Positions 26,681-36,097 of a DNA stretch of 64,000 nt are shown here, in pieces. Numbering within the stretch: the stretch's first letter is position 1; every line of letters begins with the position of its first letter. The stretch lies in assembly GCF_000416235.1 (NCBI RefSeq), contig NZ_ATLO01000004.1, positions 1 through 64,000 of the forward strand, read 5' to 3'. The position numbers and the translations under genes were made by a program. Under the pieces are notes generated by a model, which was given only the letters and a program-made list of their open reading frames with translations, was not told where the DNA came from and ran no database searches. This DNA comes from Pseudomonas sp. CFII64 (GTDB taxonomy: Bacteria > Pseudomonadota > Gammaproteobacteria > Pseudomonadales > Pseudomonadaceae).

Positions 26681-26797
26681 ATGCTTCGATGGCTCAACTT
26701 GATAGGTGCATCAAGTCTCGCTGAATGGCATTGCACGACTTCCAGTCTAGGGCCATATAGCGCTGGTTATTTTTTTGTACGTACGATTAAATGGTAA
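26681..26797 (+). CDS. Possible 38-residue leader peptide of brnTA
   Basis: ATG at 26681 has a GGAG ribosome site seven bases upstream. The frame runs 38 codons (MLRWLNLIGASSLAEWH at its start) and ends at TAA 26795-26797, overlapping the brnT ATG at 26791. The overlap would couple translation to brnT. The peptide matches nothing I know and may be spurious. Confidence 0.3.
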   Translation: MLRWLNLIGASSLAEWHCTTSSLGPYSAGYFFVRTIKW

Positions 26798-27069
26798 TCA
26801 TCTACGATGAAAACAAACGTCAGATCAACCTTGCCAAGCACGGGTTGGATCTGGCGGATGCCGGTCTGGTGTATGACGCGCCGAATAAAACCACGTTGTG
26901 TTCGCCTCGTCAGGATGAAGACCGATTTCTCGACGTGGCCATGGTCGAAATTGTAGGTGTCGTACTGGTGCTCGTGTACGTTGAGCGCGGTCCGGACATC
27001 CGAGCAATTTCACTTCGTCGCGCTTCGAAACAGGAGAGGAAACGCTATGCCGACTTCCAGCAAAACTGA
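26791..27069 (+). CDS. brnT: BrnT-family ribonuclease toxin
   Basis: The 92-residue protein has the family pattern: an opening YDENKRQINLAKHGLDLADA, a central beta-rich part (VVLVLVYVERG) and the end RAISLRRASKQERKRYAD. BrnT is a RelE-fold RNase toxin that arrests translation, is neutralised by BrnA and is co-repressed by the complex. The downstream brnA overlaps it by 23 bp. All typical blocks are present, so it appears intact. Confidence 0.92.
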   Translation: MVIIYDENKRQINLAKHGLDLADAGLVYDAPNKTTLCSPRQDEDRFLDVAMVEIVGVVLVLVYVERGPDIRAISLRRASKQERKRYADFQQN

Positions 27070-27349
27070 CTGGGATCGCATCAAACGCGAAGCCGACGCA
27101 GAAACGCCGGTTGAGCATGATGCCGAGTCTCCATACAACCCTGATGATCCAGCGGCTGTGGACGCCTTCTGGGACACGGCCGTTGTTCGCCGGCAAGGTG
27201 AGCGAGGCCCGCAGAAAGCGCCCGTCAAAGAGCGTGTGACACTGCGTCTATCGCCGGATGTCGTGGATTATTTCAAAGCCGGCGGCAGTGGATGGCAAAC
27301 CCGGCTGAATCAAGCCCTCAAGGACTATATTCACGAACATCAGCGTTAG
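27047..27349 (+). CDS. brnA: BrnA-family antitoxin
   Basis: The 100-residue protein has an acidic N-terminal part and a C-terminal ribbon-helix-helix-like segment (RVTLRLSPDVVDYFKAGG, then WQTRLNQALKDYI), as in BrnA antitoxins. It binds BrnT and represses the operon. The ATG at 27047 has an AGGAGAGG ribosome site within the brnT 3' end. The frame extends upstream, but the shorter start fits the family. Confidence 0.9.
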   Translation: MPTSSKTDWDRIKREADAETPVEHDAESPYNPDDPAAVDAFWDTAVVRRQGERGPQKAPVKERVTLRLSPDVVDYFKAGGSGWQTRLNQALKDYIHEHQR

Positions 27350-27466
27350 ATGAACCGGCAGGCAAATTTAGATCCAGCCAAGCACCGGTTTTTGCATCTG
27401 ACGACACTTCCACTGCCATCCATTCGGAATCCTTCCGTTCGCCTCTTTATCAGTCGGACTTATTGC

Positions 27467-28579
27467 TCAATACCCCGACAAATCCGCCAACGGATGCCGA
27501 CCTTCCCAAGCCTTGGCGAAGTGTGCGTCGATCACTGGCTGCGGGACATTGACCACGTCCTGCCAATGCCAGTGGGGTTTGTTGTCCTTGTCGATCAGGC
27601 GCGCGCGGACGCCTTCGCTGAATTCGGGATGGCGGCAGCAGTTGAGGCTCATGGTGTATTCCATCTGGAATACTTCGGCCAACGACAGGTGGCGGGCGCG
27701 CTGGATTTGTTCCCAGACCAGATGCGCGGTCAGCGGGCAGCCTTCGGTCAGGGTCTTGGCAGCGCGGGCCAGCAGGGCGTCGTCTTTATGTTGCAGGTGG
27801 CTGATGGCGCTCCAGGCGCAGGGCAGGTTGCCGACGTCGAGGATTTCATCGATCTGCTTGCGACGCGGCAACCACTGCGCCGCTGGCAACTGGCCGATGG
27901 CTTCCTGTTGCAGTGCCTTGAGCAGGCTGTTGAGCTGGATCGAAGTCTGTTCCTGCCAGTTGAGCTGTTGCAGGCCGTCGATCAACTCGTCCTGCTGTTC
28001 ATCGAGCAGGAAGCGGTCGGCGAGGTCCAGGTCCAGTGCGTCGTGGCCGTTGATATGCGAGCCGGTCAGGCCCAGAAACAGACCGAGCTTGCCCGGCAGT
28101 CGCGAAAGGAACCAACTGGCGCCCACGTCCGGATACAGCCCGATACTGATTTCCGGCATCGCCAGGCGACTGCTCGGTGTGACGATGCGGATGCTGGCCC
28201 CTTGCAGCAGGCCCATGCCGCCGCCCAGCACATAACCGTGTCCCCAGCAAATCAACGGTTTTGGATAGGTGTGCAGGCTGTAATCGAGGCGGTATTCAGC
28301 GGAAAAGAAATGCGCCGCCAGCGGCGGCACTTCACCGGGATGCTCACGGCAGGTTTCCACCAGAGTACGTACATCGCCGCCTGCGCAGAACGCTTTGGGG
28401 CCGTTGCCCCGCAGCAATACGCAAACAATGCTGTCATCGCTGGCCCAGTTGTCCAGCTTGTCTTGCAGGGCCAGGATCATCGGCAGCGACAAGGCATTCA
28501 ATGACTTCTCCGCGTCCAGCGTGGCCACGCCGATTCGGGCGCCGTCCTGAGCAGGGAGTTCTTCAAAGAGCAGATTCAT
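27467..28579 (-). CDS. Enoyl-CoA hydratase/3-hydroxyisobutyryl-CoA hydrolase family protein
   Basis: The 370-residue crotonase-fold protein has oxyanion-hole motifs (AFCAGGDVRTL near residue 65 and HGYVLGGGMGLLQ near 115) and PEISIGLYPDVGASWFL near 143, which mark the HIBCH-like subgroup. The family hydrolyses 3-hydroxyisobutyryl-CoA in valine degradation. The conserved Glu/Asp pair is in PEISIGLYPD. No valine-pathway genes lie beside it, so the substrate is assigned by family only. Confidence 0.88.
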   Translation of the reverse strand: MNLLFEELPAQDGARIGVATLDAEKSLNALSLPMILALQDKLDNWASDDSIVCVLLRGNGPKAFCAGGDVRTLVETCREHPGEVPPLAAHFFSAEYRLDYSLHTYPKPLICWGHGYVLGGGMGLLQGASIRIVTPSSRLAMPEISIGLYPDVGASWFLSRLPGKLGLFLGLTGSHINGHDALDLDLADRFLLDEQQDELIDGLQQLNWQEQTSIQLNSLLKALQQEAIGQLPAAQWLPRRKQIDEILDVGNLPCAWSAISHLQHKDDALLARAAKTLTEGCPLTAHLVWEQIQRARHLSLAEVFQMEYTMSLNCCRHPEFSEGVRARLIDKDNKPHWHWQDVVNVPQPVIDAHFAKAWEGRHPLADLSGY

Positions 28580-28765
28580 CGTGACCTCTCGAGGGCAATA
28601 CAGTTATCCAACAGAGTTTTTGATTGCCTCATGTCGGGTTAAGTTGCGATCAAGTGTAGGAAACGGCCGAGCGTGATGCGCGGTATTTGACATTGATGGC
28701 GAGCTTTCATAGGGTCTGCTCCCGCTCCAGCACAGTCCGCGCGCAATGTTTTGCAAGGTATGACC

Positions 28766-29458
28766 ATGACATCCGACGATCGCATCAAGCTTGAACCCAG
28801 CTGGAAACACGCGCTGCGTGACGAGTTCGAAAAAACCTATATGAACCAGCTGCGCGAGTTTCTGCGCCAGGAACACGCGGCCGGCAAAGAGATCTACCCG
28901 CCGGGGCCATTGATTTTCAACGCGCTGAATTCCACGCCGCTGGATCAGGTCAAGGTGGTCATCCTCGGCCAGGACCCTTACCACGGCCCTGGTCAGGCCC
29001 ACGGGTTATGTTTCTCGGTGCAACCCGGCGTGCCGGCGCCGCCGTCGCTGGTCAACATCTATAAAGAGCTCAAACGCGACCTGAATATCGACATTCCCGC
29101 CCACGGCCATTTGCAGTCATGGGCTGATCAGGGCGTATTGATGCTCAACACTACCTTGACCGTAGAACGCGCCAATGCCGCTTCCCACGCCGGCAAGGGC
29201 TGGCAACATTTCACCGACAAGGTGATCGAAACGGTCAGCGCTCACCAGCCGCATCTGGTGTTCATGCTCTGGGGCGCTCATGCGCAGAGCAAACAGAAAC
29301 TGGTCGATGCCACCAAGCATCTGGTGCTGACCTCGGTGCATCCTTCGCCGTTGTCGGCTTATAAAGGCTTTCTGGGCTGCGGGCATTTCAGCCGGGCCAA
29401 CAAGTATCTGGAGCAGAACGGCATGGCGCCGATTGAGTGGCGATTGCCTGCGGTTTGA
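28766..29458 (+). CDS. ung: Uracil-DNA glycosylase
   Basis: The 230-residue family 1 UDG has the water-activating motif [18 protein letters not shown], the uracil-binding LLNTTLTV-like block (MLNTTLTVE) and the catalytic [11 protein letters not shown] loop. It removes uracil from DNA in base excision repair. The start at 28766 ([13 protein letters not shown]) matches pseudomonad Ung proteins and has AAGG seven bases upstream. An ATG two codons earlier is the alternative. A short palindromic REP-like element follows the stop. Confidence 0.96.
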   Translation: MTSDDRIKLEPSWKHALRDEFEKTYMNQLREFLRQEHAAGKEIYPPGPLIFNALNSTPLDQVKVVILGQDPYHGPGQAHGLCFSVQPGVPAPPSLVNIYKELKRDLNIDIPAHGHLQSWADQGVLMLNTTLTVERANAASHAGKGWQHFTDKVIETVSAHQPHLVFMLWGAHAQSKQKLVDATKHLVLTSVHPSPLSAYKGFLGCGHFSRANKYLEQNGMAPIEWRLPAV

Positions 29459-29460
29459 GT

Positions 29461-29482
29461 GTGGGAGCAAGCTCGCTCCCAC
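29461..29482. repeat. Short palindromic REP-like element after ung
   Basis: Two GTGGGAGC-type arms abut around AAGCTCG and form a near-perfect 22-bp palindrome three bases past the ung stop. It resembles the REP family seen at 36098-36184 and may act as a transcript-end hairpin. Confidence 0.55.
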
Positions 29483-29497
29483 GGGGCTTGGTGTTAT

Positions 29498-30544
29498 TCA
29501 GGATTGCTCTCGCCGATCCCAATACCGAAACACCGGCTCCGCCAGAAACAACACAAACAATAAGCGCATCACCTGCATTGCCGTCACCAGCGGCACAGAG
29601 AGTTGCAGCACCTCCGCCGTGAGGCTCATTTCGGCAATGCCGCCGGGCATCATGCCAAGGGTGAGTGAGCGCAGGTCCAGATGGGTGGCGGCGCTCAACC
29701 CAAGCGCGGCGAGGGCGGCGATGAGCATGGTCAGCGCGGTGCCGAGCAGCGTCTTGCCGATAAACGAAGGGGCGCGACGGAAAAACTCACGGTTGAAATG
29801 ACAGCCCAGACCGCTGCCGATCAGCCATTGCCCGATCTGGCTGCCGCCGTCAGGCAAACCGATGTGCAGATCCCAGACAATGCTGACCGTCGCGCTCACC
29901 AGCAAGGGGCCGAACAGCCATGGATTGGGTTGCTTCAAACGCTGCCAAAGCCAGGCCACAGCTGCGCCCAAAGGAAACAAAACGGCAAGCCACCGCCAGT
30001 CAACGGAGCCCGCATGGAAAGCTGGCGTGCCATCGCCCAACAGGTATTTGAAAATCGCCGGAACGCAGAGCACCACCGCCAGTACGCGCAGGCTTTGTCC
30101 GGCGGCGACGCTGCTGAGAATGGCGCCGTTACGTGCGCCGAGGTTGACCATTTCGCCGGAGCCGCCGGGCATGCTGGAGAAGAACGCGGTAGCGCGATCC
30201 TCCCCGCTGCGCCGCATCAACCACACCCCGACAACGCTGGAAACACTGGTCACCAGCGCACCGAAAAAGATCAGGCCGAAATGCGCCATGACCTGCTCGA
30301 TCACTACGGGAGTGAAGTGCAGGCCAATGCCGATGCCGACCACCCATTGACCGCATTTGCGGCCGCCGGGGATTTCTGCCAGTTGCCACGGGGTCAGGCA
30401 ACGGACCAGGATGATCGCCAGTAACGAGCCTACCATCCAGGGCAATGGCCAGCCGACCTGGCTGGCGAGGTAACCGCCCAGCAGGCCGACCAGCGGGGTT
30501 GCCCACCACGTTCGGAAGGGTCGCTCAGACACGAGTGGCTGCAA
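29498..30544 (-). CDS. AbrB-family (DUF/ammonia monooxygenase-like) membrane protein
   Basis: The 348-residue protein has about nine to ten hydrophobic helices in two related halves, each with a GQW[VL]IGxGxGxxF-like motif (GQWVVGIGIGLHF and GQWLIGSGLGCHF), typical of the AbrB/COG3180 membrane family. It is not the DNA-binding AbrB. Its start overlaps the tctA 3' end by 20 bp, so it is the last gene of the tct operon. A role in uptake or regulation of carboxylate transport is inferred from this position only. Confidence 0.85.
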   Translation of the reverse strand: MQPLVSERPFRTWWATPLVGLLGGYLASQVGWPLPWMVGSLLAIILVRCLTPWQLAEIPGGRKCGQWVVGIGIGLHFTPVVIEQVMAHFGLIFFGALVTSVSSVVGVWLMRRSGEDRATAFFSSMPGGSGEMVNLGARNGAILSSVAAGQSLRVLAVVLCVPAIFKYLLGDGTPAFHAGSVDWRWLAVLFPLGAAVAWLWQRLKQPNPWLFGPLLVSATVSIVWDLHIGLPDGGSQIGQWLIGSGLGCHFNREFFRRAPSFIGKTLLGTALTMLIAALAALGLSAATHLDLRSLTLGMMPGGIAEMSLTAEVLQLSVPLVTAMQVMRLLFVLFLAEPVFRYWDRREQS

Positions 30545-32039
30545 GCCGTTGTGCTGAACGTCGACGCCAGATGCGAATCAGCGGGAACACCAACATGAAG
30601 ATGGTCAGTACCCAGACGCCGAGGGTGATCGGGCTGGACCAGAGAATCTCCATCGCACCGTTGGAAATCGACAGCGCGCGACGCAGGTTCTGTTCCATCA
30701 AGCCGCCGAGGATGAAGCCCAGCAGGATTGGCGACAATGGGAAGTCCAGCTTGCGCAGGATGTAACCGAAGATGCCGATGCCGACCATCAGGAACAGGTC
30801 GAACGTCGTGGCATGCACCGCGTAGACGCCGATCCCGGTGATGATCGCGATAACCGGCACCAACGCCCAATTTGGCACATTGAGGATGCGGGTGAAGATG
30901 CGGATCATCGGGATGTTGAGGATCACCAGCATGATGTTGGCAACGAACAACGAAGCGATCAGGCCCCAGACAATGTCTGGTTGTTGCTGAAACAGCATCG
31001 GGCCGGGGGTGATGTTGTACAGCGACAGTGCGCCGATCATCACCGCCGTGGTGCCCGAACCCGGAACGCCCAACGTCAGCATGGGCACCAGGGCACCGCA
31101 CGCCGAGGCGCCGATGGCGGTTTCCGGAGCGGCGAGGCCGCGCATGTCACCCTGGCCGAATTTGCCGGTTGCACCCGCCAGACGTTTCTCGGTCATGTAC
31201 GCCACGGCGCTGGCCAATGTTGCGCCCGCACCCGGCAATACGCCCATGATGAAGCCCAGCAGGCCGCAGCGAATGTTGACCACGAAGACCGAACTGGCTT
31301 CCTTGAAGTTGAACATCATGCGGCCGGTGGCTTTCACCGCTTCCTGACCGCGATGGGTTTTTTCCAGCAGCAACAGAATCTCGCTGATGGAGAACAGACC
31401 CAGCACCAGCACCACGAACTGAATGCCGTCGGTCAGGTGAATGTTGTCGCCGGTGAAGCGATACACGCCGCTGTTGGCGTCAATGCCGACTGCGGACAGG
31501 AACAGGCCCATCAGCGCGGCAATAAAGGTTTTCAGCGGCCGATCACCGGCCATGCCGCCCAGGCAAACGATGGCGAACACCATGAGCACGAAATATTCCG
31601 CCGGACCGAAGGCGATCGCCCATTTCGCCAGCAGCGGCGCGAACAGCACCATGCCGCACGTGGCAATCAGCGCACCGATGAACGAACTCCAGGCCGACAA
31701 CGACAGCGCCACGCCCGCCAGACCCTGGCGCGCCATTGGGTAACCGTCGAGGGTGGTCATGACGGTGGACGCTTCGCCCGGAATGTTCAGCAGGATCGAA
31801 CTGATCCGGCCGCCATATTCACAGCCCAGGTAAACCGCCGCCAGCAGGATCAATGCCGACTCCGGAGGCAGGCCCAGCGCAAAGGCAATCGGGATCAACA
31901 GCGCAACGCCGTTGATCGGACCCAGCCCTGGCAGCAGGCCGACGACGGTGCCGATCAAGGTGCCGCACAAGGCGGTAATCAGGTTGTAAGGCGTCAGCGC
32001 AACGCCGAAGCCCTGGCCGAGGTAGCTGAAAGTATCCAT
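30525..32039 (-). CDS. tctA: Tripartite tricarboxylate transporter large permease TctA
   Basis: The 504-residue inner-membrane protein has about 12 helices and the TctA signatures GTVVGLLPGLGPINGVALLIP near residue 30 and GVLPGAGATLASAVAYMTEKR near 265. It forms the channel for sodium- or proton-coupled uptake of citrate-like acids with TctB and TctC. It lies three bases after tctB and overlaps the AbrB-like gene. Confidence 0.95.
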   Translation of the reverse strand: MDTFSYLGQGFGVALTPYNLITALCGTLIGTVVGLLPGLGPINGVALLIPIAFALGLPPESALILLAAVYLGCEYGGRISSILLNIPGEASTVMTTLDGYPMARQGLAGVALSLSAWSSFIGALIATCGMVLFAPLLAKWAIAFGPAEYFVLMVFAIVCLGGMAGDRPLKTFIAALMGLFLSAVGIDANSGVYRFTGDNIHLTDGIQFVVLVLGLFSISEILLLLEKTHRGQEAVKATGRMMFNFKEASSVFVVNIRCGLLGFIMGVLPGAGATLASAVAYMTEKRLAGATGKFGQGDMRGLAAPETAIGASACGALVPMLTLGVPGSGTTAVMIGALSLYNITPGPMLFQQQPDIVWGLIASLFVANIMLVILNIPMIRIFTRILNVPNWALVPVIAIITGIGVYAVHATTFDLFLMVGIGIFGYILRKLDFPLSPILLGFILGGLMEQNLRRALSISNGAMEILWSSPITLGVWVLTIFMLVFPLIRIWRRRSAQRLAATRV

Positions 32040-32042
32040 TGA

Positions 32043-32501
32043 TCAGTTCTCCAGAACGTCAAGCAAGCCCAGGGGCAACGGAACGTCCATGGCTTTATCG
32101 AATAGAAGGTAAAGGCCGATGCTCATCAAAATCACCACGATCACGCTTGGCACCCAACGCCCGCCATACAGGCGCGCCATGGGAATGCCGATCAGGATGC
32201 TGCTGAGAATGAAGCCCAACGGTTCGAACGTACCGGCAAAAATCAGCAGCAAAGCCACGCAGGCGGTGATCTTGATGATGGTTTCGCGGTCCAGCTTCGG
32301 GTCTTCTTCGGTGTGGACGATGGGCGTCGGCCGAAACAGCAGGTACAACAGCGCCAGCCCCATCAGGCCCAGCATCAGCAGGGGAAACGCCCGCGGACCG
32401 ACCGGCTCGTAGGAAAACGGCGCTTGATAGGGCCAGGCCATCAACGCCAGGCCGGCGCAGACCAGCAGCAGAAACGCGGCAAAAATTCGTTGGATCAACA
32501 T
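32043..32501 (-). CDS. tctB: Tripartite tricarboxylate transporter small subunit TctB
   Basis: The 152-residue membrane protein has four hydrophobic helices, as in TctB. The ATG at 32501 follows a GGAG site. A longer frame to 32543 has no homology. It lies between tctC and tctA in the standard tctCBA order. Confidence 0.92.
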   Translation of the reverse strand: MLIQRIFAAFLLLVCAGLALMAWPYQAPFSYEPVGPRAFPLLMLGLMGLALLYLLFRPTPIVHTEEDPKLDRETIIKITACVALLLIFAGTFEPLGFILSSILIGIPMARLYGGRWVPSVIVVILMSIGLYLLFDKAMDVPLPLGLLDVLEN

Positions 32502-32562
32502 GGTGCAAGCTCCTGGGTTGCGCCGCCTCGCTGGCGGGCGCAACCGCTAGTCAGTCAGGCGA

Positions 32563-33543
32563 TCACTGAATCAGGCCGAATTCCTTGGCCAGGGTCTTGT
32601 AGTCGGCGACTTGCTTCTTCACGTAGGTGTCCAGTTCCTGGCCGGTCATGGCAAACGGGAACAGTTCACGCTGGTCGCGCAGCTTGGCGAAGTCTTCCGA
32701 GGCCAGCAGCTTGTCGAAAGCGTCTTTCCACCAGTTGTATTCGGCGTCGGTCACTTTTGGCCCGAGGTAGAAGCCACGCACTACCGGCCAGACGATGTCG
32801 TAGCCTTGCTCTTTGGCCGTCGGGATGTTTTTCATTTCCGGCTCGTCCAGACGCTTCTCGGCGAACACCGCAAGCAGGCGCATGTCGCCGCTGAGGATGT
32901 GCGGCATGGAGTCGGAAATGTCGGTGCTGCCCACTTGAATGTGACCGCCGAGCAGCGCCGTGGCGATTTCGCCGCCGCCTTCGAGGGCGACATAACGCAG
33001 GTCACGCGGGTTGATACCGGCGGCCTTGGCGATCAGTGCGGTCTGCATCCAGTCCTGGCTGCCGACGGTGCCGCCCGAGCCGATCACGACTTTGCTCGGG
33101 TCAGCCTTGAGGGCCTTGACCAGATCGTCGAGGTTTTTGTAGGGCGAATCGGCTTTCACCGCGATGGCGCCGTAGCTGGTGCCCACCGCCGCCAGCCAGC
33201 GCACCGCGTTTTCATCGAAACGACCGAATTTGCCTTGGGCCAGGTTCAGCAGCGAGCCGCTGGACCACGCCACCAGCGTGCCGGCATCGGCAGGGCGCTG
33301 AGCGACTACCGCGTTGTAGGCCACTGCGCCTACGCCGCCGGGCATGTAAGTCACACGCATCGGCTTGGTAAGAATTTTCTCGTTGATCAGCGCGCTCTGT
33401 ACCAGCTTGCACGTCAGGTCGAAACCACCGCCTGGCGAGGCGGGGGCAATGCATTCAGGGCGCTTGGGTTCATCGGCGAACAGCTGGGTAGCGAGCATCA
33501 TGCAGCCGGCGGCTACAGCGAAACGACGCAAAGACAAGTTCAT
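32563..33543 (-). CDS. tctC: Tripartite tricarboxylate transporter substrate-binding protein TctC
   Basis: The 326-residue periplasmic Bug-family protein has a signal peptide ending near residue 23 (LFADEPKRPECIAPASPGGG). It carries the Bug motifs PGGGFDLTCK and VIGSGGTVGSQD. It captures citrate or another carboxylate for TctAB. It is the first gene of the operon, divergent from the tctDE two-component genes across 479 bp. Confidence 0.94.
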   Translation of the reverse strand: MNLSLRRFAVAAGCMMLATQLFADEPKRPECIAPASPGGGFDLTCKLVQSALINEKILTKPMRVTYMPGGVGAVAYNAVVAQRPADAGTLVAWSSGSLLNLAQGKFGRFDENAVRWLAAVGTSYGAIAVKADSPYKNLDDLVKALKADPSKVVIGSGGTVGSQDWMQTALIAKAAGINPRDLRYVALEGGGEIATALLGGHIQVGSTDISDSMPHILSGDMRLLAVFAEKRLDEPEMKNIPTAKEQGYDIVWPVVRGFYLGPKVTDAEYNWWKDAFDKLLASEDFAKLRDQRELFPFAMTGQELDTYVKKQVADYKTLAKEFGLIQ

Positions 33544-34022
33544 GGTCAGTCTCCAGAAGAGTTGTTGTTTTTTTGAATGGTGCTTTTAGATGTTGAAGCA
33601 GTGACGCAACCCCGCAACCGAGGGCTCAGGCGAAATGCTTCATCGGAGGCGGTGAGGCGAATTCGCAGGCGGGGGAGCTGACGCAGAAGATCCACGCTGC
33701 AAGCTGATGCCGACAGAGATCGAGGAAGAACGGGAAGAGGGGTGTGAATTCGGAACAGCTGACAACCCAGGCTTGGTCATGGGATTGCTCATGGATAACT
33801 CCGTTTTTCATTTTTGTTTTTATTGTGAAAGCGCATCGTGGCGCTTTTCTTTCGGTCCCGGGTTGCGGGCCTTTTCGCGATGCTAAACAGCGAAGCTTTC
33901 ACAAACCTTTCAGCTACCTTTCAACTGCCAACTAAAATGAGTTTGCAGGTGTTTCGTGCTTCACAGGCAGCGGCGCGCCTGTAAACTCCGCGCTCCTACC
34001 GTCACGCAATCAGGAGAAGTCG
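33544..34022. promoter_or_regulatory. Divergent tctCBA/tctDE control region
   Basis: This 479-bp gap should carry promoters in both directions and TctD sites. A hairpin AAAGCGC/GCGCTTT followed by TTCTTTC (33828-33852) looks like a weak plus-strand terminator. A possible 50-codon reading frame lies on the minus strand (33640-33792). No other gene is visible. Confidence 0.5.
33640..33792 (-). CDS. Possible 50-residue leader ORF upstream of tctC
   Basis: ATG at 33792 has a CGGAG ribosome site six bases before it, and the frame runs to TGA at 33640. The predicted peptide is rich in serine and proline (MSNPMTKPGLSAVPNSHPSS at its start) and has no known match. It could be a leader peptide or a chance frame. 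Confidence 0.22.
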   Translation of the reverse strand: MSNPMTKPGLSAVPNSHPSSRSSSISVGISLQRGSSASAPPPANSPHRLR

Positions 34023-34700
34023 ATGCGTGTTCTGCTCGTCGAAGATCATCCACAACTGGCTGAAAGTGTGGCACAGGCGCTCAAAAGCGCAGGTTTGACT
34101 GTGGACGTGCTGCATGACGGTGTCGCCGCCGACCTTGCCTTGAGCAGCGAGGAATACGCCGTGGCCATCCTCGATGTCGGCTTGCCGCGCCTCAATGGTT
34201 TTGAAGTGCTGGCGCGTTTGCGCGGGCGGGGCAAAAACCTGCCGGTATTGATGCTGACCGCACGCAGCGACGTGAAGGACCGCGTCCATGGTCTCAATCT
34301 GGGCGCCGATGATTATCTGGCCAAGCCGTTTGAGCTCTCCGAACTGGAAGCGCGGGTCAAGGCGCTGCTGCGCCGCAGTGTATTGGGCGGCGAGCGCCAG
34401 CAACGTTGCGGCGTATTGGCCTACGATCTTGATACCCGACGCTTCACCCTTGGCGAAGAACTGCTGACCCTGACGTCCAGAGAACAAGCGGTGCTGGAAG
34501 CGCTGATTGCCCGGCCGGGTCGAGTCATGAGCAAAGAACAGCTGGCTTCCCAGGTGTTCGGTCTGGATGAAGAAGCCAGCGCCGACGCCATCGAAATCTA
34601 CGTGCATCGCTTGCGCAAGAAGCTCGACGGCCAGCCGGTGGGGATCGTGACGTTCCGGGGCCTGGGCTATTTGCTGGAAAGTCGCGATGAGCCGGCATAA
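34023..34700 (+). CDS. tctD: TctD response regulator
   Basis: The 225-residue OmpR-type regulator has a receiver domain with the phospho-acceptor Asp in AILDVGLP near residue 51 and Lys in DYLAKPF near 101. Its winged-helix DNA-binding domain covers about 125-225 (LTLTSREQAVLEALI, YVHRLRKKLDG). With TctE it activates tctCBA in response to citrate-like acids. It overlaps tctE by 14 bp. Confidence 0.93.
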   Translation: MRVLLVEDHPQLAESVAQALKSAGLTVDVLHDGVAADLALSSEEYAVAILDVGLPRLNGFEVLARLRGRGKNLPVLMLTARSDVKDRVHGLNLGADDYLAKPFELSELEARVKALLRRSVLGGERQQRCGVLAYDLDTRRFTLGEELLTLTSREQAVLEALIARPGRVMSKEQLASQVFGLDEEASADAIEIYVHRLRKKLDGQPVGIVTFRGLGYLLESRDEPA

Positions 34701-36075
34701 CAGTCTTCGCTGGCGCTTACTGTGGAATCTCGGGCTGCTGTTGACGGTGTTGATGCTGGCCAGCGGCCTGAGTGCCTACTGGAATGGCCGCGAAGCCGCT
34801 GACACCGCGTATGACCGGACGCTGCTGGCCTCGGCGCGAACCATCGCCGCCGGGGTTTCCCAGCGCGACGGCACGCTGAGCGCCGATGTGCCTTATATCG
34901 CCCTGGATACCTTCGCTTACGACAGCGTCGGGCGCATTTATTACCAGGTCAACGACATCAATAAACAGTTGATCTCCGGCTACGAAGGTCTGCCGCCACC
35001 GCCGCCCGGTACCTTGCGCACCGATGACTACCCGGCGTTGGCCAGTTTCTACAGCGCCCGCTATCAAGGCCAGGATGTGCGGGTGGTCAGCCTGCTCAAG
35101 CCGGTCAGCGAGCCGAACATGAACGGCATGGCCGAGATCCGTGTCGCGGAAACCGAGGAAGCGCGGGTCAGAATGGCCCGTGGTCTGATGGCCGACACCT
35201 TGTTGCGCCTGGGCATGCTCGGCGCGGGGGCGTTGTTGCTGGTCTGGTTTACTGTCAGTGCAGCCTTGCGCCCGCTGGAGCGGCTGCGCACTGAGGTCGA
35301 AGAGCGTCAGCCAGATGATCTGCGCTCCTTGCCTCTGGTCGAAGTGCAGCACGAGCTGCGCCCGCTGGTCAGCGCCCTCAATCACTTTACCGAGCGTCTG
35401 CGCCAGCAATTCGAGCGTCAGGCGCAGTTCATCGCCGACGCCGCTCACGAATTGCGCACGCCGCTGGCGGCACTCAAGGCGCGGGTCGAGTTGGGTCTGC
35501 GCTCACACGAGCCCGCCGATTGGCGCACGACCCTCGAAAGCGCGGCCCAAGGCACCGATCGACTGACCCATCTGGCCAATCAGTTGCTGTCGCTGGCACG
35601 TATCGAAAACGGCGCCCGAGCCATTGCCGAAGGTGGCGCGCAGCTGCTGGATCTGAGCCAGCTGGCCCGTGAACTCGGCATGGCCATGGCACCGCTGGCA
35701 CACGCGCATGGTGTTGCCTTGGCACTGGAAGCTGATGACCCGGTCTGGCTGCGGGGCGAGCCGACCTTGCTCAACGAATTGCTGAGCAACCTCATCGACA
35801 ATGCCCTGGCGCACACGCCGTCGGGGGGCAATGTGATTCTGCGGGTCAGCGCTCCGGGCATCCTTGAGGTGGAAGATGACGGCCCCGGCATTCCTGAAAC
35901 CGAGCGTGACCGGGTTTTCGAACGCTTTTATCGCAGTCGTCAACAGGGCAGTGGATCGGGGCTGGGTTTGGCCATCGTCGGCGAGATTTGCCGGGCGCAT
36001 CTGGCGCAGATCAGTTTGCATGACGGCGCCGAGCAGGGTTTGAAAGTGCGGGTCAGCTTTGTGACGGCTCAATAA
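34687..36075 (+). CDS. tctE: TctE sensor histidine kinase
   Basis: The 462-residue membrane kinase has helices at about 11-30 and 175-195, a periplasmic sensor between them, and a HAMP-like linker. The phosphorylated histidine is in DAAHELRTPL near residue 255, and the ATPase motifs are NLIDNALAHT, DDGPGIP and GSGLGLAI. The periplasmic domain matches the two-component sensors of tricarboxylate uptake. Its natural ligand is not known here. Confidence 0.93.
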   Translation: MSRHNSLRWRLLWNLGLLLTVLMLASGLSAYWNGREAADTAYDRTLLASARTIAAGVSQRDGTLSADVPYIALDTFAYDSVGRIYYQVNDINKQLISGYEGLPPPPPGTLRTDDYPALASFYSARYQGQDVRVVSLLKPVSEPNMNGMAEIRVAETEEARVRMARGLMADTLLRLGMLGAGALLLVWFTVSAALRPLERLRTEVEERQPDDLRSLPLVEVQHELRPLVSALNHFTERLRQQFERQAQFIADAAHELRTPLAALKARVELGLRSHEPADWRTTLESAAQGTDRLTHLANQLLSLARIENGARAIAEGGAQLLDLSQLARELGMAMAPLAHAHGVALALEADDPVWLRGEPTLLNELLSNLIDNALAHTPSGGNVILRVSAPGILEVEDDGPGIPETERDRVFERFYRSRQQGSGSGLGLAIVGEICRAHLAQISLHDGAEQGLKVRVSFVTAQ

Positions 36076-36097
36076 GCCAACCTCAACGCCAACCTCG

